Shown here piece after piece: positions 60,950 through 64,000 of a DNA stretch of 64,000 bases. The position numbers and the translations under genes are program-made. How positions within the stretch are numbered: position 1 is the first letter of the stretch; every line of letters begins with the position of its first letter. This DNA is from an uncultured Bacilli bacterium (GTDB lineage: Bacteria; Bacillota_I; Bacilli_A; ML615J-28; CAG-698), in contig CAKOMG010000003.1 of the NCBI GenBank assembly GCA_934096585.1, positions 1 through 64,000 on the forward strand, read 5' to 3'. The notes below the pieces were generated by a model. That model did not search any database. It was not told the DNA's origin and saw only the letters and a list, made by a program, of their open reading frames with translations.

Positions 60950-62345
60950 CTTTTTCGTCTTCAACTTCAGAAGTATTTCTCAACTCTAAAATCAAAGATC
61001 TAATTCTTCTTTTTGCAACTCTATCAATAGTAAATATTAAATCAATTTCTTTAATAATAGGATTTTCAAAATCACTATCATCATCAACAGTTACATGATA
61101 TGTCACAACTTTACCCTTATATGGAGGTTCTTCACATAATTCATATACAAACCCTCCTACATTACGATATTTAGATTCAGGAGCATTCCCTAAATTTAAT
61201 TCATCAAATAAATCTTCTAAATCCATTTCAGGATTAACAAGATATTTATAATCACTTAATTGTTTCATTTGGAATGATTGTTCAGGAATATCATCAGATT
61301 CATCATAAATTTCACCAACTAATTCTTCCAAAGCATCTTCAAGCGTTACAATTCCACTAGTACCACCATATTCATCACACACAACTGCAAAATGCTTTTT
61401 CATATTTTGCATATCCTTAATCAAATCATCAACTTTAGTTGCTTCAGAAACAAAATAAGGTTTATCCATGATTGATCTTATATTGACATTATTACCATTT
61501 GTATTAATATATGAGGTAAAGAAATCTCTTTCTCTTAATATACCTATAATATTATCTTTATCTCTATCATAAACAGGCATACGAGAATATTGATATTCAA
61601 AGAATATTTTTTTAATATCTTCGACAGATTCATCGACATCCAAGGCAACAACATCAACACGTGGTGTCATAATTTCGTAAACTGTTTTATCATTAATATT
61701 TAAAGCATTTTGCATCAATTCGGCACCATTATTTTCAATTACGCCTTCATCTTCCATAGTTTCAATAATGGTTTCTAATTCTTGTTCAGTAACTTGAGGC
61801 GTAGAATCAAGATTAGATTTTTTCATAAAGGCTTTCTGTAGTTTATAAAAAACAAATGCAAGCGGCCATAATATTTTGTGAACAATAAACAAAACACCTG
61901 AGAATTTTAATGCTACTTTTTCCGAAGATTCTTTTGCGGCTGCTTTTGGTGTAATCTCACCAAAAATCAAAATGATAATAGTCATTATAACAGTATTAAG
62001 TAAACTAGATAATGTTGGATTAGTTATTAACTTTGTAAATACAAATGCAGCAATTGTTGTTGCACCAATGTTTACCAAATTATTACCAACAAGAATTGTT
62101 GTTAAAAGAGCATCATATCTTTCAGCCAAATATAAAGCTTTTCTAGCACCAGGCTTTTTATCATCACTTAGACTCTTAAGTCTTAAAATACTAACTGATG
62201 AATAAGCAGTCTCACAGCTTGAAAAGAAAGCTGAAAACACAAGTAAAACAATTAAAACAATAATAAGCGGAACAATTAGTTTCCATTCAATCTGATTATT
62301 GTCAGCTAAAACAATTGTGTTTAAAAAACACGCGAGAGGAACCAA
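60945..62345 (-). CDS. CNNM/CBS-domain transporter (HlyC/CorC family)
   Basis: Membrane protein of the CNNM (DUF21) family linked to Mg2+/Co2+ efflux. About 466 residues: CNNM domain with about four helices (FSAFFSSCETAYSSVSILRLK; LVNIGATTIAAFVFTKL; IIILIFGEITPKAAAKE), two CBS domains (about 215-330; MTPRVDVVALD), and a C-terminal CorC/HlyC domain (about 350-445). The start is uncertain: AAGGAG at 62357-62362 is best spaced to TTG 62345 or ATT 62348. An in-frame GTG at 62357 overlaps the AAGGAG. It is 19 bp after ntdp. Confidence 0.9.
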   Translation of the reverse strand: MVPLACFLNTIVLADNNQIEWKLIVPLIIVLIVLLVFSAFFSSCETAYSSVSILRLKSLSDDKKPGARKALYLAERYDALLTTILVGNNLVNIGATTIAAFVFTKLITNPTLSSLLNTVIMTIIILIFGEITPKAAAKESSEKVALKFSGVLFIVHKILWPLAFVFYKLQKAFMKKSNLDSTPQVTEQELETIIETMEDEGVIENNGAELMQNALNINDKTVYEIMTPRVDVVALDVDESVEDIKKIFFEYQYSRMPVYDRDKDNIIGILRERDFFTSYINTNGNNVNIRSIMDKPYFVSEATKVDDLIKDMQNMKKHFAVVCDEYGGTSGIVTLEDALEELVGEIYDESDDIPEQSFQMKQLSDYKYLVNPEMDLEDLFDELNLGNAPESKYRNVGGFVYELCEEPPYKGKVVTYHVTVDDDSDFENPIIKEIDLIFTIDRVAKRRIRSLILELRNTSEVEDEKE

Positions 62346-62364
62346 AATAAAACACACTCCTTTT

Positions 62365-62901
62365 CTATTTATTTTTTTGTTTCTCTAAAAAGGCATCATA
62401 CCACTCCATTACACTTTGCTTATTGAATGGAGCTTCACCTTTTTTTATCATATTAATCAAAATATCCATATTTCTACGAATAATTATCCTAATATCTTCT
62501 GAATAATGTAAATATTTAGTATTAAAATCATATTCATCGCGATCAAGTTCTAAAAAATCTCCTCCCGGAAACACTTTAATATCAAGATCATAATCAATAT
62601 ATTTAATGCCTTCTTCATCAATTACATATGGAGAACTTAAATTGCAATAATAATAAATATCATCATTTCTCAACATGCAAATAATGTTAAACCAGTAATT
62701 TTTAAAAAAATAACAAACAGCTGGTTCTCTTGTTTTCCACTTACGGCCATCGCCATCGATAACATCTACTTCATTATTTAATAAAATTACTTCATCCTTT
62801 GATTCAAATAATTTATCAACATTTTTCCAAACACGATGTAATTCACCATCATGTTTATAACTAATAATGTCGATTTTTTCCATTGCTATTAATTCTTTCA
62901 T
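62365..62901 (-). CDS. ntdp: Nucleoside tri-/diphosphate phosphatase (DUF402, YgaC/Ntdp)
   Basis: 178 residues, close to Bacillus YgaC (about 176), a phosphatase of nucleoside tri- and diphosphates. The match is strong by eye: ISYKHDGELHRVWKN, DGRKWKTREPAVCYFFKNYWFN, MLRNDDIYYYCNLSSPYVID, YIDYDLDIKVFPGG, and the C-terminal APFNKQSVMEWYDAFLEK. The ATG at 62901 is only 6 nt after the -10 of a good promoter (62908-62936), so the mRNA may be leaderless. An internal ATG at 62883 lacks a strong Shine-Dalgarno. Confidence 0.9.
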   Translation of the reverse strand: MKELIAMEKIDIISYKHDGELHRVWKNVDKLFESKDEVILLNNEVDVIDGDGRKWKTREPAVCYFFKNYWFNIICMLRNDDIYYYCNLSSPYVIDEEGIKYIDYDLDIKVFPGGDFLELDRDEYDFNTKYLHYSEDIRIIIRRNMDILINMIKKGEAPFNKQSVMEWYDAFLEKQKNK

Positions 62902-62907
62902 AAATTA

Positions 62908-62936
62908 ATTATATCATAAATTTTCATAATAATCAA
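62908..62936 (-). promoter_or_regulatory. Promoter for ntdp, possibly leaderless
   Basis: Minus strand TTGATT (62936-62931), 17-bp spacer, TATAAT (62913-62908). A normal 7-nt gap would put +1 on the A of the ATG at 62901. Confidence 0.78.
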
Positions 62937-62974
62937 TTTATTTTAAAAATTATCTTAAATTCTTTTAAATATTA

Positions 62975-63015
62975 TTAAAAAATAAAAAGCAAAATAATAA
63001 ACATATTTTGCTTTT
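62975..63015 (-). terminator. Terminator after trxA
   Basis: Minus strand AAAAGCAAAATA with TATTTTGCTTTT (12-bp stem; plus positions 63015-63004 and 62996-62985), then T-rich DNA. Confidence 0.85.
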
Positions 63016-63020
63016 CTTAC

Positions 63021-63314
63021 TTAACGATATTTGTTAACCCATTCTTCAATTTCATCAAGATTCATATATCCTTCTTTTTTAGATAATATTTTTTTATCTT
63101 TCATTAAGAATAATGTTGGAACAACACTAACACTAAAATTTTTAGCCATCTCAGTAGATTCATCAACATCTACTTTAACAACATTTACAATTTGTTTTTC
63201 ATTTAATTCTTCTAAAACTGGAGTTAACATTCTACATGGTCCACACCATGTTGCAAAAAAATCAACAATTGTTAAGTCGTCAGTTAATTCATTTAGATTT
63301 TTAATTATATTCAT
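63021..63314 (-). CDS. trxA: Thioredoxin
   Basis: 97-residue disulfide reductant with the active site WCGPC (W23-C27), the VDVDES strand, and the cis-Pro loop SVVPTLFLMKDKK. Length is slightly below the usual 103-110. AGGAGG precedes the ATG. It lies 10 bp after mutS2. The mutS2-trxA neighbourhood is kept from Bacillus (mutSB-yshE-trxA); yshE is absent. Confidence 0.96.
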   Translation of the reverse strand: MNIIKNLNELTDDLTIVDFFATWCGPCRMLTPVLEELNEKQIVNVVKVDVDESTEMAKNFSVSVVPTLFLMKDKKILSKKEGYMNLDEIEEWVNKYR

Positions 63315-63324
63315 TTTAATCCTC

Positions 63325-64000
63325 CTATTTTGTTTTAAAATTTACAATTGTGGCTCCTTGTCCGCCTTCTCCAATACCACCATAGTGATATTCTTCAACT
63401 TCTTTATTATTTTTAAGTTTCTCATGTACTAATTTTCTAATTGTACCAGTACCAAAGCCATGAATAATCGTGACAGAATTTAATCCTCCATAAAGAGCAT
63501 CATCTAAAAATCTATCAATTAATTCACTAGCTTCTTCATATCTACACCCTCGCAAATCAAGTTTAGAAGTAACACTTTTTTTAAGTGTAATTTCCTTTTT
63601 CTCTTTAGTTTTAATAAATACATCTTTATTTTCGGAAAGTTGCAAATCCTCCTTATTTACTTTAACAGTTGCAATTCCTATTTGAACTTCATATTGATTA
63701 TTTTTAAGTTCTTTTAAAATGGTTCCATAACTATTATACCCCTTAACATAAACAGCCATGCCTACTTTATAATTAAAATTTTCTTGTTCAGTTTCAACTA
63801 CTAAATCTTCTTCTCCTAAAGATCTAATTTTATGTTTTAAATCCGATATTTCATGGGGTTTAATACTTTTATTTTTTACTAGATCAATTTCATAAACCAA
63901 TTCTTCTAATTCTTTTTTAGTTTTTAAAATCAATTTATCTTTTTCAATATTAGCTTCTTTAATTATTTTATCTCTTAAAGATATGGTTTTATTATTTTCT
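63325..64000 (-). CDS. mutS2: Endonuclease MutS2, C-terminal part (cut by window end)
   Basis: The frame runs open through the window edge, so only the last 224 codons are here. Visible: a coiled-coil helix (KIIKEANIEKDKLILKTKKE), a KOW-like segment (YKVGMAVYVKGYNSYGTILKEL), and the C-terminal Smr nuclease domain with LDLRGCRYEEAS and HGFGTGTIRKLVHEKL. MutS2 acts on branched DNA and stalled ribosomes. The apparent TTG start at 63933 is an artefact of truncation. Confidence 0.93.
   Translation of the reverse strand, partial: ENNKTISLRDKIIKEANIEKDKLILKTKKELEELVYEIDLVKNKSIKPHEISDLKHKIRSLGEEDLVVETEQENFNYKVGMAVYVKGYNSYGTILKELKNNQYEVQIGIATVKVNKEDLQLSENKDVFIKTKEKKEITLKKSVTSKLDLRGCRYEEASELIDRFLDDALYGGLNSVTIIHGFGTGTIRKLVHEKLKNNKEVEEYHYGGIGEGGQGATIVNFKTK

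Noticed and set aside
62365..62883. ntdp starting at the internal ATG 62883
   Set aside because: It lacks a clear ribosome-binding site and trims the N-terminus below the usual family length; kept as an alternative.

Overview
The window is AT-rich DNA from a spore-forming, low-GC Firmicute. It probably belongs to a reduced Bacilli-type lineage near Erysipelotrichia/Mollicutes. UGA is a stop codon (der, spmA, spmB and yqfC end in TGA) and Trp is TGG, so the code is standard. Evidence for the placement: a Bacillus-like gene order, a single-chain glycyl-tRNA synthetase, short intergenic gaps, two gene fusions (cmk-rpsA, ybeY-cdd) and many sporulation genes (dacB-spmA-spmB, spoVIF-like, spoIVA, yqfC-yqfD). 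All names come from reading the sequence; no database search was run.

Left arm (1-35,400, almost all + strand). A 140-bp tandem repeat precedes cvpA. Then come rpsO, pnp, RNase P RNA, engB and an acetyltransferase; the spore-cortex operon dacB-spmA-spmB; rluB; the cmk-rpsA fusion; der; a spoVIF-like gene; spoIVA; an HU protein; a GerM-like gene; rdgB; and rpsU. Next is a Bacillus-style macro-cluster: yqfC-yqfD-phoH-ybeY/cdd-era-yqzL-recO-glyQS-dnaG-rpoD-trmK-yqfO. It is followed by a ferredoxin, yneF, an IS1182-like element inserted in a terminator hairpin, plsY, parE-parC and a degenerate Fic-like gene.

Terminus (35,400-36,470). About 1 kb of very AT-rich, gene-free DNA holds a near-consensus dif site at 35,605-35,632. 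Gene orientation flips here from mostly + to mostly -, as expected where two replichores meet. XerD, the recombinase acting at dif, is encoded about 3.5 kb away.

Right arm (36,470-64,000, almost all - strand). It carries a small lipoprotein, the operon lepA-hemW-xerD-deoB-hydrolase, divergent recU, a pseudogene remnant, and a TPP-riboswitch operon with thiT. The most striking locus is an 11.4-kb gene for a 3,798-residue secreted protein, preceded by three small coupled genes with TasA/camelysin-like N-termini. A cyclic-di-GMP-I riboswitch plus terminator lies upstream of all four. I read this as a c-di-GMP-controlled surface or matrix system. The window ends with degV, a ygzB-like gene, a CNNM/CBS transporter, ntdp, trxA and the 3' part of mutS2.
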